Source: Agapanthus africanus (lineage: Eukaryota > Streptophyta > Magnoliopsida > Asparagales > Amaryllidaceae). Taken from it: DNA of 64,000 bases. The stretch covers positions 169,231,911 to 169,295,910 of the forward strand of contig JASDDO010000014.1 of NCBI GenBank assembly GCA_030015575.1. The letters run 5' to 3'. A model generated the notes under the pieces. It was not told the origin of the DNA, made no database searches, and saw only the letters and a list, made by a program, of their open reading frames with translations. Below are positions 21,794 to 32,809 of this stretch, piece after piece; the first letter of the stretch is position 1, and the number at the start of each line of letters is the position of its first letter. A program made the translations under genes and the position numbers.

Positions 21794-22405
21794 TCAATCA
21801 GCTTTACTTTTCAATCGAGCTTCGTTGAGGAATGCGTCAATTTCCTCATCTGATGGCCCCAGAACTTTTGGTTCAGGATCTGCCCCCAGCTTTTCAGTGC
21901 AAGGAGTCTCCTCCTCGTTTGTGACCGAATGGGAAATCATATGACAGCTCGCCACATATTCCTCGGATTCATCCGATGAACTTCCTTCCTCATCTTCTTC
22001 TTGAAAAACGTGATTGAGGAATTCTTGGAGCGTAATGGGAGTCCGTGCCTTTTGGTTGTATTCCTCCAGCGCGTCAATTTGTTTTTCCATGTCCGTGCGC
22101 TTGTCGCCAGGTTTCACGGGCTTCTTAGATTTCTTCTTCTTCTTTTTCGAAGATTTTGACGGCTGGCTGCAAGTGCTTAAACCACCACCATCGGTCTTTG
22201 GAGTTGGACGTGGCTTCAGCATCCCTTCAATGACCTGCGGTTCCAACAGATTCTTCCACTTGATCGCTGGACATGTCTGAAGATCGTTTAGCATCCTCTT
22301 TGTCTTGGCTGATAATACAACCTCCCAAGGAGCTTCTTCAATGACGGAGCATGTTGCCCCCGGCGTATTCGTCCCCTTAGAGGTGTGGGGCTGCGGGGGA
22401 TTCAC
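21794..22405 (-). pseudogene. Linker region between gag and protease
   Basis: This continues the same frame after the TAG at 22436 with a Lys-rich segment (a run of Lys/Ser residues near codon 90) followed by an acidic stretch. No domain was recognised. It ends at TGA 21794-21796, most simply a CGA (Arg) to TGA change at a CpG. Confidence 0.55.
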
Positions 22406-22435
22406 CTTCCATTTGTCAGATAACGCGAACTTGCC

Positions 22436-23710
22436 CTATCGGTACTGGTTTTCAAGCCAATTCTTGAAAACGTAGCAATCTTCGATCGGATGGCCTAGTA
22501 CTCGATGATAAGGACAGTAGTTGGGCTCGTTGACGTCATTTGGTTGCAACGGACGTTTTGGATCCGGCAGATTTATGAGTCTGTTGCGCAACGCCAGCTC
22601 GAATAACCTCCTCGTTTTATCGCGGGGAAAGGAATAAGGATGTCCCATCATATCCTCAAGGGACACGTACGGGCGCATATTATTTTGACGAGCAACCGGC
22701 TTCGAGTCGCTCGGTTGTTGTTGAGCATTAGCGACGACGATCGCTTTTCCCTTCCCTTTGTCATTTCGGGAGTCCGGCCTTAGAAGAGGGGGTTTATGGC
22801 CCATTTGATCCATTTGCGCTAGTTTGTCAATCAAGGTCTGGAAGGTAGTTGGCTTGAAAAACATCATGAATTGTGAGATGGTTGCTTGCGGATCAAGGGT
22901 TCCCACAAACATACCCACCGCGGGAGCTTCTTCAATGCGCTGCTCACACTTCGACCATAAGTTCCGCCATCGTATAGCGTACTGAACCCACGTCTCGCCA
23001 GGTTTTATCCTGGCGTTAATCAGTGCCGTCATCGGGGTACGTTCACTGGCGCTTGCAAAACGCTGAGTAAACAGCAGCTCCATCTCCGCGAAGGTTTTAA
23101 TAGAGTCGTTCGGGAGCTCAGAGTACCATTCGAACGCCGTATCTGATAAGCTTCCAACAAACTGGCGAAGCAACAGCTTGTCATCACCGCCGGTGTTGCC
23201 GCAGAGTGCCCTGAACTGGGCAACATGTTGATGAGGATTGCCCGTCCCCTTGTAGACATGGAACTTAGGAATTGTGTAACCGGGTGGGTACTTGATTTGA
23301 TCGTACCAACTTGGATATGGCCGTCCCATTTTTACGACCTGGCCGGCTGCTTCGGTCGCATGATGAACCCGTATTTGTTGGGCGATGTACTCATCCAAAT
23401 CAGCTTTGGAGATTGTATCCTCCTTAGCTGTTGATAGGGCTGGCGGAGGATTTGATGTCTCTCCCCTATCACCTCCAAGGACAATCGGGGGCTCTTCAGC
23501 CAGAGGATCTTGTTGTATCATCATCCCAATCATGTCTTGGAAGAGGAGGCCCATACGCTGTATGTTGGCTGCTTGTTCAGCAGTCTCTTTGTCCTTCTTC
23601 TCCAATATCCGACGAAGGAATTCGGCGTCGGTTTCTTCCTCTTGACGTTCGTCCGAGGACGTTTCAAAGTTTTCTTTTGGCCCTGTAAGTGCGGCCATAG
23701 CGTTCATCAT
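22436..23710 (-). pseudogene. gag: Gag capsid region with first CHHC knuckle
   Basis: About 424 codons between two nonsense codons. The central part matches the plant retrotransposon gag domain in layout: a fold-start FHVYKGTGNPHQHV, then SDTAFEWYSELP, then FAEMELLFTQRFAS, then GETWVQYAIRWRNL. Near the end is YCPYHRVLGHPIEDC, a CX2HX4HX4C variant of the zinc knuckle. Role: particle assembly and RNA binding. The stop at 22436-22438 (TAG) lies where the duplicated cassette at 19142-19504 has Leu, so it is probably a TTG to TAG change. Confidence 0.85.
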
Positions 23711-23713
23711 TTC

Positions 23714-24949
23714 TTAGAGCTTTTGTTGCTGCTCCTGAGCCTCGGTCACTGATCTCGTGTGCGGTCTATGACCTGTTGATATGCGGCTATCCTCCTTTCC
23801 CGATGCTACATAAACTGTATGAACTATCATGCCCCCGGACTTAGGGCGTTTAGGCTCACTACCTTTGGCATTTGCCGCGGGCGCGGGGGTTTTCTCCGGT
23901 CTTCTTCTTTTGTGGGCCGTTGAAGTTGAAGGGGCCGTTGTAGTGGGCACCCTAGCGATTGTTGTCCCCTGCTGTTTAATAGGACGGTCTTTTTCTTTTT
24001 GCACCTTCATCTTCCTTCGTTGATGGGAGTGATCCGTGTCGATCACGGAGTCTTGAACCCTCCTCCAAACTTTATAAATTCTTGAGGACAGCCGTTGAGG
24101 GGGTTGTTCTTGCTTCATTTCTGGGACTCTCCCCGCAGGCCGAGGAGATCTTTTCAGTGTAGCGGTTGGAGAATTCTTCCGTACCCTCCTCAGCAGTTCA
24201 AAGCTGTTTCCAGTTAGAACAGCAGCGTTGACTTCCACCACTGGAGCCGGTGGAGTTAGCCCTGAAAGGGAATTGCCCTCTGCCTTCCTCACTCGTTGCT
24301 AATGGCGACGTCGAGCATGACGAGCCGTTGGGACTGGCTCGGAGATTGAGACATCTTCTTTTTGCCCCTTGTCTGAATGAGGCGCCGCCGGTGTTAACCT
24401 CTTAAAGACTGAGGTTGTCTTTTGAGGGGTGATATTCAACCTGTCGAAGACGAATCCTTGAGCAGGGGCAGGAGCAGGAATCGTCAGTCTTGAAAAGACT
24501 GACTCTTTAATAGGGGAAGCCGCGTTGACGACTTCCGGAGCAGCAGTTATTGCCTTCCTTGGGACAGCCAATTTAGAGTTCTGATTTAGCCTGGCGAAAA
24601 CAGAGGCTGTTGGTTTGGTAATGGACGACCCATTGACAGGGGTCGTCGTAGCAGTGAGCCGGTCGAAGACCGACTTCTTGTTCACTTCCGGTGCAGGTAT
24701 TGGCGCAGAGAAGCTTGTAGGTGGGATCATGGTCCCGAAGAATAGACCAGTGGTGGCTTGGGTCACCTGGTCTACCGGCAGAGCGAGGAAGGAAGCTGCT
24801 TGGGGCCCATATGCTACACCTCCCGGTGAGATGGAGTGTCCGTTACTGTGGCACTTCGAGCAGTTGGTGCAATTAGAGGCTATTGATGCTTGAGTTCTGC
24901 GCCAGGCAAAAGACCAAATCTTAGTAACTTGAAATCCAAAGGCAACCAT
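23714..24949 (-). pseudogene. N-terminal region of the Tat polyprotein (low complexity, Cys-rich start)
   Basis: ATG at 24947-24949 is the first in-frame start after a TAA, only 86 bp from the LTR. The first 50 residues carry a Cys/His cluster (CTNCSKCHSNGH). The rest is Ser/Thr/Pro/Ala-rich with repeated (V/I)F.RL motifs (residues about 90-210), then becomes basic. A TAG at 24299-24301 interrupts it (codon 217) and the section ends at TAA 23714-23716. No known domain was recognised. Ogre elements carry an extra ORF before gag, and this may be its equivalent fused in frame (inference). Confidence 0.6.
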
Positions 24950-25011
24950 TTAACAAACCGCGATTCGTTCGCGAAGACGACACACGAAGTGTGGAGTGGA
25001 AAGAGGAAAAG

Positions 25012-25029
25012 GTCCCACCGGGCGTGCCA
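25012..25029 (-). other. Primer binding site of the Tat element
   Basis: Five bases after the 5' LTR end, the minus strand reads TGGCACGCCCGGTGGGAC. It begins with the obligatory TGG complementary to a tRNA CCA end. I did not assign the exact tRNA. Confidence 0.75.
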
Positions 25030-25790
25030 GAATCTGTTCCCCTCCGAAGGTCGGCGCACAGGACTGCGATGTCCTGACGCTGAGATTCGGGGCAGATGCT
25101 ATTTGATTTTATCCGTCCACCTCTCCGAAGATGCCAAGTTGATTTATGGCACCGTGTATCGGAGGTTTAGACGGATGCGGCCGATGTAGCAGACTTCGTC
25201 AGATTCCCCCTCGCTTGAGGGGTTTTTGATTGTGGGGACGCTCTTCCCTGCAGGCGTAAGCCCCTGCAGTTAATTACGCTACCGCATCGCGGTAACAACT
25301 TTCTCCTTCTCCAGAATTTCACTTCGTGTCGTGTGTGTTTGTTTTGTTTGTGGTTGCCCGTGGATTGTATACGGAGACTGAGTAATGCCGTCGCCCGTAG
25401 GACGTGGATTAGTCCAAATCCGTATTTACTTAGATTTGGGTTTGGTGTTTTTAGTTTAAGGATGCATTAGTCGCGTTGCGGCTAAGATCAACTTAAACGT
25501 TCGTTAAGGATACGATAGTCCTGTTTGAGACTAAGATCAACTTAACGTGATAATCCATTTAATATCTGGCCATCGGGACTCGTCACCTCTCTAACGTCGT
25601 TGAAGGATTACAACGGCAGATGTCAGAGGAGTTCAGAGATGTACCCTTGAACCAAGGTTGATTTGGTGTTTTATAGTCCGTTTGAATGTTTAAGGATACG
25701 TTAGCCGTGTTTGGGGGCTAAGATCAACTTAAACGGGATCGTTTAGATCCGGCAAAAGAGCATTTGGAGGCTCTATTGTTCCAGTTTAGG

Positions 25791-26055
25791 GACGTAGTGG
25801 TCCATAGGTAGTTTAGGGACGTTGCGGTCCATGCTCCAGTTTAGGGACGTGGTGGTCCATGTTCCAGTTTAGGGACGTGGTGGTCCATATTCCAGTTTAG
25901 GGACGTGGTAGTCCGACATTAGTTTAAGGACGTTCCGGTCCAATATTAGTTTAAGGACGTTTCGGTCCAATATTAGTTTAAGGACGTTTCGGTCCAATAT
26001 TAGTTTAGGGACGTTTCGGTCCACGAGTTTAAGGACCCCGCAGTCCATATTCATG
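25791..26055 (-). repeat. Short tandem repeat in 5' LTR (about 27-bp units)
   Basis: Expanded counterpart of 4852-5066, with about two more units. It accounts for part of the LTR length difference. Confidence 0.8.
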
Positions 26056-27121
26056 TGTGGTTGTTGGGACCCGTCGCCTCTCTGACGTCGTTGAAGGATT
26101 ACAACGAGAGGTGTCGGAGGAGCTTGGAGATGTACCCTCGAACCGGATATAAATTGATTTAAGGGAGCAATATCGCTCAGTCAATTTAATTTGAGGACTT
26201 ACGGCCATGATTGGGCTAAGTCCAAAGTATTCAACGCCTTTTATTTGTTTTTGGTCTGTTAGGCCTGTGTTAGGGCTTGGCCCATTTTTAAATAATGCAT
26301 TGCATTATTTTTTATTTTTTTTGTTTGGGCTCTGCCCATAAAAGATGCAGAGCATCAATTTATTTTGGGCTCTGCAAGGTATCTGCATAGCATTTTTATT
26401 ATTTTGTTTGGGCCTTGCCCATTTATAAATGATGCAGAGCATCAATTTAATTAGGCCTGTTTGGTCTTTTAATTGGGCCTGGCCCTTCAGTAAAAGAAAT
26501 GCATTGCATTTGTCAGGCGCTTTGCGCCAATCACTGGTGAGGACATGTGTCATGCTCTGGTGAGCGCAAGCGCAACGGCGCAGTGCGCTGCGCTGTTTCG
26601 CTGCTGACACGTGGCGCGCTCTAGTGAGTTGCGTCAATTCCAGAGAGCAAAGCTCTATTTCAAGAGCGCGTAGCGCAAGTTGTTCTATAGCTGACACGTG
26701 GCGCTCTCTCAAGAGCGCAACAACGCAGTTTGGAAGTGCAAAGGACTAAGAATATTTTAGATTCAAGAACAGAAGTGCAGAGCACTATTTGATTTCTTGA
26801 TCTAATTTAGATCAAAGAAAAATAAGTTTTTCTTTTTGTTTCAAGAACCAGAGGTTCATAAAAGTGCAAAGCACTATTTTTTATTTTTGTTGCTTTCTTG
26901 TTTTTAAAGAACCAGTGGTTCATAAGAAGTGCAAAGCACTGTTTATTATGTGAAGAACATTGATCTGGTTTTTAGATCAATGATTTATTAAAAGAGATTT
27001 CTTCTCTCTCGTGAAGGTTTTTACCTTTTTCTCTGAAATTTTCTCAGAATTCTCTCTCTGTTTGAAGCTCTTGACTTTTTTCAAGAAAATGTTGATGCCT
27101 TTGAATTGAGGTCTGGGGTCT

Positions 27122-27130
27122 CTTTTATAG
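27122..27130 (-). promoter_or_regulatory. LTR TATA box (5' LTR copy), likely genomic promoter
   Basis: CTATAAAAG on the minus strand in the same relative position as 6166-6174. As this is the 5' LTR, it is the best candidate promoter for the full-length retrotransposon RNA. Confidence 0.55.
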
Positions 27131-27310
27131 TGCCCATAAATTAGTTAATTTTGTTGAAGAGATCTTTTTCTGAGTGATTTGGGGAATTTTCCCCACCGTT
27201 GGATCTTTGATCCAAGGGCTTCTGTTTTACAGAAGAAAATCTTCTTATTTTAACAACAGAAAGATTTCTTTAAAATCTTAATTTTGTTTGGCGCAAATGC
27301 CCCAGCGCGT

Positions 27311-27523
27311 GACACGTGTCGCGCAGCGCACAGCGCAGCGCAACTACGCTAGCACATCTGCGCTGACACGTGTCGCGCAGCGCACAGCGCAGCGCAACTG
27401 CGCTAGCGCATCTGCGCTGACACGTGTCGCGCAGCGCAACTGCGCTAGCGCATCTGCGCTGACACGTGTCGCGCAGCGCAGTGCCTGCGCAACTGCGCTA
27501 GCGTATCTGCGCTGACACGTGTC
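27311..27523 (-). promoter_or_regulatory. Tandem G-box array in U3 of the 5' LTR (five sites)
   Basis: GACACGTGTC at 27311, 27365, 27419, 27461 and 27514, one more unit than in the other LTR. Spacing alternates around 42-54 bp because some units carry a 12-bp CAGCGCAGCG-type expansion. Confidence 0.7.
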
Positions 27524-27734
27524 GCGCAGCGCAGTGCCTGCGCAACTGAAGCGTTGCTTCCTTTAATTTTGCTTAAAATAGAGCTTTGCTCTAATTGGGC
27601 GCGCCTTCTTGGGCGTTGCGCTGACGTATCAGCGCCTGACATGTGGCGCGTTGCGTCCGAGATTTGAAGCGTTGCTTCAAAATTTTGAATTTTGAATTTC
27701 AACAGAGCTTTGCTCTGATTGGGCGAAACAAGAC

Positions 27735-27809
27735 CCTGCTGCGGAAGAACTCCCAATGGCCGTCCCTGTGAGGCGCTATAGAAATGGACGCCCCTACCTG
27801 AGCGCGTGA
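27735..27809 (+). pseudogene. Acidic ORF of the outer element, 3' part
   Basis: These 24 codons plus TGA continue exactly in frame the ORF broken at 4105. The piece is mildly basic (two adjacent Arg and a further Arg-rich run), unlike the acidic body. Its in-frame continuity across a 23.6 kb insertion is good evidence that the acidic ORF was a real coding sequence when the Tat element landed. Confidence 0.6.
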
Positions 27810-29108
27810 GCCTATCGTAACCTGCTGAACCTCCACAACCTCGACTGACGGGATTTAGCTGTTGTCTCCTCTGGCCAAATAACTTTGTGTATAGTTTAGG
27901 GCCATCTTTCGCTTTTCGAGAATGCTTTGTTTAGGACTTTTCTGAAATGAAATAAATTTGCTGAGTTCGCTAGTCTTCTGATCTTTTGGTTCACTTGATG
28001 CTTGACTGTTTCTCCTACACACCTGCTTTCCTCCTGAGATCCCTGACTGTCCACCCCTGCACCTTGTACCATTTTGACCCTCGCTTGGATTAAAAAGTAC
28101 CGCACCCCGATCTTTTGAGTGGGCCGCCCTTCGTCCTTCGTATGTGCCTCGTTTGAGATCCTTCTGGAAGGGAAATTGATAGTGAAATTTCCGAGTTAGC
28201 TGACCCTTCGGATTGTTGATTCGTATGGTGTATCGACCGTTTTCATTCCCATACATCCTTTCCCCTCCTGAAGTTCATTACTGTTCGTCCTTACACCCTG
28301 GGCTGACCCGACCCCCAATCTCTTTGACCTTCAGTCTAAAGCCGTCACACTCCGACCTTTTGAGTGGGCCATACTCCATTGCAGCCCCTACCCTAGCTAG
28401 CCCTATACATTTTTGTGCTATTTTCATATAACCCTAACTATATTTAGGGACATCGTTATTCGAAAATTTAGTTTTCATTATTTTATGTCCATCGAAAAGT
28501 GCATGTTATTAACTATTTCCGTTTTATGCATTTTAAGTACACTACTAATCTCCCATTATTTTCGACAGCACAACCATATATTACACATATTATTTTATGT
28601 TATGTTTCTTATTTTCACCATGTGGATTTTCTAAGTTACTTTAAGATTTGTTTTTCTTTTTGATCGATACATTGCACTAGGGTGTTTTAACCTATCGACA
28701 AATCCTTCACCATTTTAATATTGTTACTTTAGTTTTCTCGGGTATTATACTTATAGGCTGCTATTATAGATGGTTATGTCTGATGCTATTATCTTAGCTG
28801 CGCTGGTTCGATATACATGTGTATACATACATTTTGGGTTTCTATTTTATCGAGCACGCCTCGAATATTATTGTACGTTATTGTTATGTTTATTCTCGTA
28901 TACATGTAGTTTGCCCTTATGATTGAGTCTGCCTTGTACTTACTTAGACCTACCCTTTGTTACGTTAGTTTTATACATATATAGACCTTCAAAATTCTTC
29001 TATCTGACTTTTTGTAAACCACTATGCACTAGTGTTCGATGTAGTATCTTTTCGCTTATGATTTTATAGCTTATCGTTTATTTTAAATTTCGAGGACGAA
29101 ATTTTTGT
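27810..29108 (+). other. 3' internal region of the outer element, non-coding
   Basis: After the acidic ORF there is a possible poly(A) signal (AATAAA near 27942) and then a direct duplication: about 28020-28130 and 28260-28375 share the frame TTTTGAGTGGGCC and surrounding blocks. The rest is AT-rich. No pol or gag homology is visible on either strand; the 133-codon minus ORF at 27855-28256 has no recognisable domain. Confidence 0.5.
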
Positions 29109-29121
29109 AAGGGTGGTATGA
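29109..29121 (+). other. Polypurine tract of the outer element
   Basis: AAGGGTGGTATGA directly precedes the LTR start TGTAATACCC at 29122, after the phrase TTTCGAGGACGAAAT that often precedes this tract in Del/Tekay-like elements. Confidence 0.7.
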
Positions 29122-30322
29122 TGTAATACCCAGTTCTTTTGTACACCACTATCCGTATTTTTCATATATATTATTTACAAAATTTATTTATTTTATTTAT
29201 AATCATTTCCTGTAAACTCTATTTCATTTTATTTTACTTCCCATTTTCCAAGCCCGTTCCCTTTTTGCTCCTAACCTAATCCCGATCCCCTCTATTGTTG
29301 TGTCTCAGCCCACTCTCTCCATCTCTATGTATTTTTCTATTTCCCTTTTCCCCTAAAGCCAAGCCCAAGAAAATTTTTCCATAGGATTAAAACCATACCA
29401 AAGCCAATCAAATAAGTTCGTCGGCCCTGAAAACCACAAATTAATTAACCTCCAAGCCCAGCCTTTTTCATTGTTCCTTTTACCAAAATAAATTTAAAAC
29501 CAAAACAAAATATATAATTTCCCATTTTAACCTCAACCATTCCTTTTCCCCCCTACAAAATAAATTCCCATTTATCATATAAACCCTCAGCCCAACTCTA
29601 ATTTCCTTTCCCTCCTATTTCCTCCCTTTTAAATTATTCCAGCCCCGGCCCACACTTCTTTTTCTTTCTTTATTATTAATAAAGACCCCGAGCCCGGCCC
29701 ACTCCCCTCTTCTCTCATCAATTTACCTTACCTCCCTCCGGCCCAAAACTTAAAACAAATAATAACTTTCTCAGCCTCTGGCCTAGCCCATGATTCACCA
29801 GAACCCGACCCGCTTCAACCCCTCTTCTCCCCAACGTAAACCTACTTTTCCCGCTCATTCTTCGCCGACCCACGCGCCCCCGCCTGCCTCGCCAACAACC
29901 CGCTCCTCATGCCCATGTCGCGCGCACCCCTACGACCCGCTCCCCCAACGGCTCACTCCTCTCTCCCTCACACCCTCGAACTCACTCCTCTCTCCACAGA
30001 AAACCCCTCACCCGAGCCCTCAACCCCGCTTTCCTCCCCGACGACGACAACCTCCTCGTCAACTCCCTTCTATTCTCGTCCATTCACCTCCACCTCTCCC
30101 CTCACTGCCTCACCGAGTCTCCTCTACACCTCCACATCACCGCAACCACTACCCAACGCCCCAAACCCACCAAGCTTCCCTGTACCCGAGCTCGGCCACC
30201 ACTTGCACTCGACGCCGGTGAGCCTCCACTGCCCAGTAACCACCGACGCCTCGGCCTCCTCCCATCGGCCGCCTTGGCTACCCCGACGGCGCCTCCGTCG
30301 ACCCCACGCCAACACTCGGTAA

Positions 30323-30450
30323 ATCTCTCTCTCTCTCTCTCTATCTCTCTCTCAATCTCTGTCTCTCTCTCTGCCTTTCTCTCTCTCTCTCTCTCTCACA
30401 CTCTCAATCTCTGCCTCTCTCTCTGTCTCTTTCTCTCTCTCTAAAAATTT
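30323..30450 (+). repeat. (CT)n microsatellite in LTR
   Basis: Long CT-rich run with short interruptions. It is present in all visible copies of this LTR family at the same place (also about 60785-60925 and 63130-63330), just upstream of the conserved GC donor-like site, and may be part of the transcript leader. Confidence 0.85.
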
Positions 30451-30640
30451 CTCTCTCTTTATCAGCATCTCTACCTCCCCCGCATCAAAACAAGGAACAA
30501 TTTGGAACAATGAAAGAAAAGGAGGGTACGGAGAATAACTGGAGTGAGTACAATTGTCTGATTCCAAAAGGCCGAACCCGGGCTGCGCCCGTGACGCGAT
30601 CGTGCTGCTGCCGCTGCCGGACCCTCGTCGACACGTCTCC

Positions 30641-30648
30641 AGGCAAGT
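30641..30648 (+). promoter_or_regulatory. Conserved GC-type 5' splice-site candidate in the LTR
   Basis: AG|GCAAGT is the exact consensus of GC-AG intron donors. It is conserved in every LTR copy in the window: 61144 and 63523 in plus, and about 982 and 32930 read on the minus strand. In each case a TACTTGC follows within 10 bases and can pair with it. Acceptors at 2942 and 3745 are plausible partners. Confidence 0.4.
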
Positions 30649-32809
30649 TTAATACTTGCTTCATGCTACTTGTGATATTACATTTCAATCACCTTTAATT
30701 CCCGCTTATACTTTTCGTGTAAAATTGTTATAAGTTATGTGTCCGATATACGATCCTAATGAAAACCTTCAATTAATTTGACGGAATTTGATTGCATATT
30801 GTGGCCCGTGTGATAATGAACCATGTGTAGAAGTTTCACTGCAAAATATGACCGTTAACGACTTAGACGAACACTCCCAATTACACCCATAAAAACTGGG
30901 AATTTCCCGCACCTGAAAATCGTTAAAATCACAATAAATCGTGTACATATTGAAATGATGTGTTCGAGGGCTCAAATCGAATCCGACTTGATGACCTGTA
31001 ACCCTATGCAAGTTTTTAATGGTTTCTGTACTAAAATTATGACGATAATTGGTTCGGAGAGCGGCTCTGGACTGCTGTCCAGAGCAACTCTGGTTATTGT
31101 TTTCTGTCCCGTAATGTTTACTACTTTGTTTCCTTAACTCGTATGTTGCAGAACCCTACACCTTATTGAAGATCAATCTGTTAAATAAATAACGCAAGTG
31201 ATTTCACCCTGTTTTATCGTCGTTTACTATTTAAAATGCAATTTAAAAGATCGGGACGTATAGCAGTCCCAAACAGAACCAGAACTGATACTCTAGTATT
31301 GAACAGCGCATAACTTTTGACGTATAGAAGCGATTGAGAATCCGTCTGCTGAGTTGAAAACCTTATTGAAAACCCTAGATTTCATCCAACTATAGTATTG
31401 CTAAATTATGGTCCCAACTGGGATTAAAATGCGTTGCGAAACGGACTTCCGATTCTGAAACCGGATTTCCAGCAGTGAGCGCTTAAAAGGAACTGGCCAT
31501 ATCTAGTGATCCCGAAACCCGATTGACGTGAAACCAAATTTTCTGGATATATAATCAAACATACTACTTATCCCCTGTTCATTGTTTCACTAAATTGTGC
31601 ACGTATGATTTATGATGAATTATGCAAGTGGTAGAATATCGTTTGATGACATCTTAACCATGCCTTAAATACTGTTTTCTCATCACATCATATATATGGC
31701 ACTGCATTGGTAACCTAGTGATCATGTGCATTACCCAGTGTTAGGTATTAGTGGTGATTGTGGAAAGTACGTTAGTGTTCGTGCATGAGTGGATAAGTGA
31801 AAGTGACACGTACTTGTACACAATCAGTGGACCCTGTTGTTCTATTGCATTGTCGACGTCTGTGGGACGCGTATAAGTGTGGCTATAAGTGGTATGGGAC
31901 ACTTATGGAAACACTTGTATGAGTGTCACAGGTAAGGCACCAGACACTGTCCATTTATCTTGGGTATCAGTCGGGACGTGCTTGATGGAGATCATGTCTC
32001 CAGTTCTCGCGTAGACTTGTCATGGACCGACCGTATTTGAAGTTATGGTTGGCGTTTGATGTAGACCACGGGGTGTTGGGTAGTTTGAGTGTGAGTTCAA
32101 CAGAATCTCGAGAGTCCCATGCCGGCATATATATATGGAGATATATGGAGATTTACAGGGTACATGATTATTACCGTGAGTTATATTTTGGGCCCGTGGT
32201 CCCTTGCTCTTGGGTGGAGGACACTCGCGAGTGGTTGACTCTCACACTTGGACTGACGATAGGCTTAGTGACCTGTACAGTGAGACTTAGAGACTGATAG
32301 GGATAGTGATATTGACATGCATTACTTACTGTATTTACACACCTGACATACTATTTTACTGTGCACCCGCTCTTTTAAACACCCGCATTGGCTACTTCAT
32401 GTTCATATCTCTACTATTTTGATTTACCGTTGTATATCCATTATTACTGTACAAGTTATCACTTGCACCTATGTTTATATTGCTATCGTGTCGCTCTGAC
32501 GACCTGAGTATGCATGCTCAGAGTGAGAAGCGGACTTAGCTTGGACGAGGACCAGACGTACCTTGAGGACATCGCGGACATTTTGATCAGCTACCCAGAA
32601 CTATACTCTCTTGATTCCCATCTGGTTAGTTCTTTGCATTTGTTTTGATTTTCATACTGCATTTCTCATTACCTGTGCATTGTATTACTGGTTACCACGT
32701 AAAGCTAAAAGCCGAAGTGTGACTACAGCAGGATATTTTCTTGACCGTAGGAGCATGGCTGGCCTTGTCAACCCCTCGTAATCCGTATTTTGGGAAGCGG
32801 GGCGTGACA

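Larger units (their letters stand above)
4107..27730 (-). mobile_element. Tat/Ogre-lineage Ty3/gypsy retrotransposon, full length, 23.6 kb
   Basis: Two TG...CA LTRs (4107-6712 and 25035-27730) bound an 18.3 kb interior. Sense orientation is minus. The primer binding site is next to the right LTR and a G-run polypurine tract is next to the left LTR. Flanks are AGACA (4102-4106) and AGACC (27731-27735), a 5-bp target duplication with one mismatch. The order gag, protease, RT, RNase H, second RNase H, integrase, without a chromodomain, is diagnostic of the Tat lineage (Ogre, Retand and relatives). The size, and the extra antisense gene between integrase and the 3' LTR, also fit. Substitutions between the LTRs look like roughly 2% by eye over the first 750 bp, so the insertion is young on a million-year scale. 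Nine nonsense codons make it non-coding as it stands. Confidence 0.92.
25035..27730 (-). repeat. 5' LTR of the Tat element
   Basis: 2696 bp, nearly identical to 4107-6712. It has one extra G-box unit and about two extra 27-bp units compared with the 3' copy. Being upstream of gag, it would drive the genomic transcript from the minus strand. Confidence 0.95.
2167..32809 (+). mobile_element. Outer non-autonomous LTR retrotransposon (5' LTR mostly outside or interrupted)
   Basis: The 5' LTR remnant ends in GCGTGACA at 2571 and a primer binding site follows at 2581. A purine-rich tract at 29109-29121 precedes a 3' LTR at 29122-32809. Without the nested 23.6 kb insertion (4107-27730), the internal region is only about 2.9 kb. 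It encodes a CCHC-knuckle ORF and an acidic ORF but no protease, reverse transcriptase, RNase H or integrase, so it must rely on an autonomous partner. The LTR termini and the phrase TTCGAGGACGAAAT before the 3' LTR resemble those of Del/Tekay-type chromoviruses (family knowledge, not searched). The right end abuts a minus-orientation LTR fragment, so it appears inserted into an older LTR. Confidence 0.75.
29122..32809 (+). repeat. 3' LTR of the outer element, intact
   Basis: 3688 bp, from TGTAATACCCAG to GCGTGACA. It contains a C-rich segment (about 29790-30320), a (CT)n tract (30322-30450), a conserved CCAGGCAAGT...TACTTGC motif at 30639-30659, and an imperfect copy of the 20-bp palindrome near 31062. 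Pro/Ser-rich ORFs in the C-rich part are not conserved between LTR copies. Confidence 0.88.

Noticed and set aside
27855..28256. 133-codon minus-strand ORF in the outer element
   Set aside because: It overlaps a duplicated non-coding block and a 3' UTR-like stretch, has no recognised domain, and runs antisense to the element.
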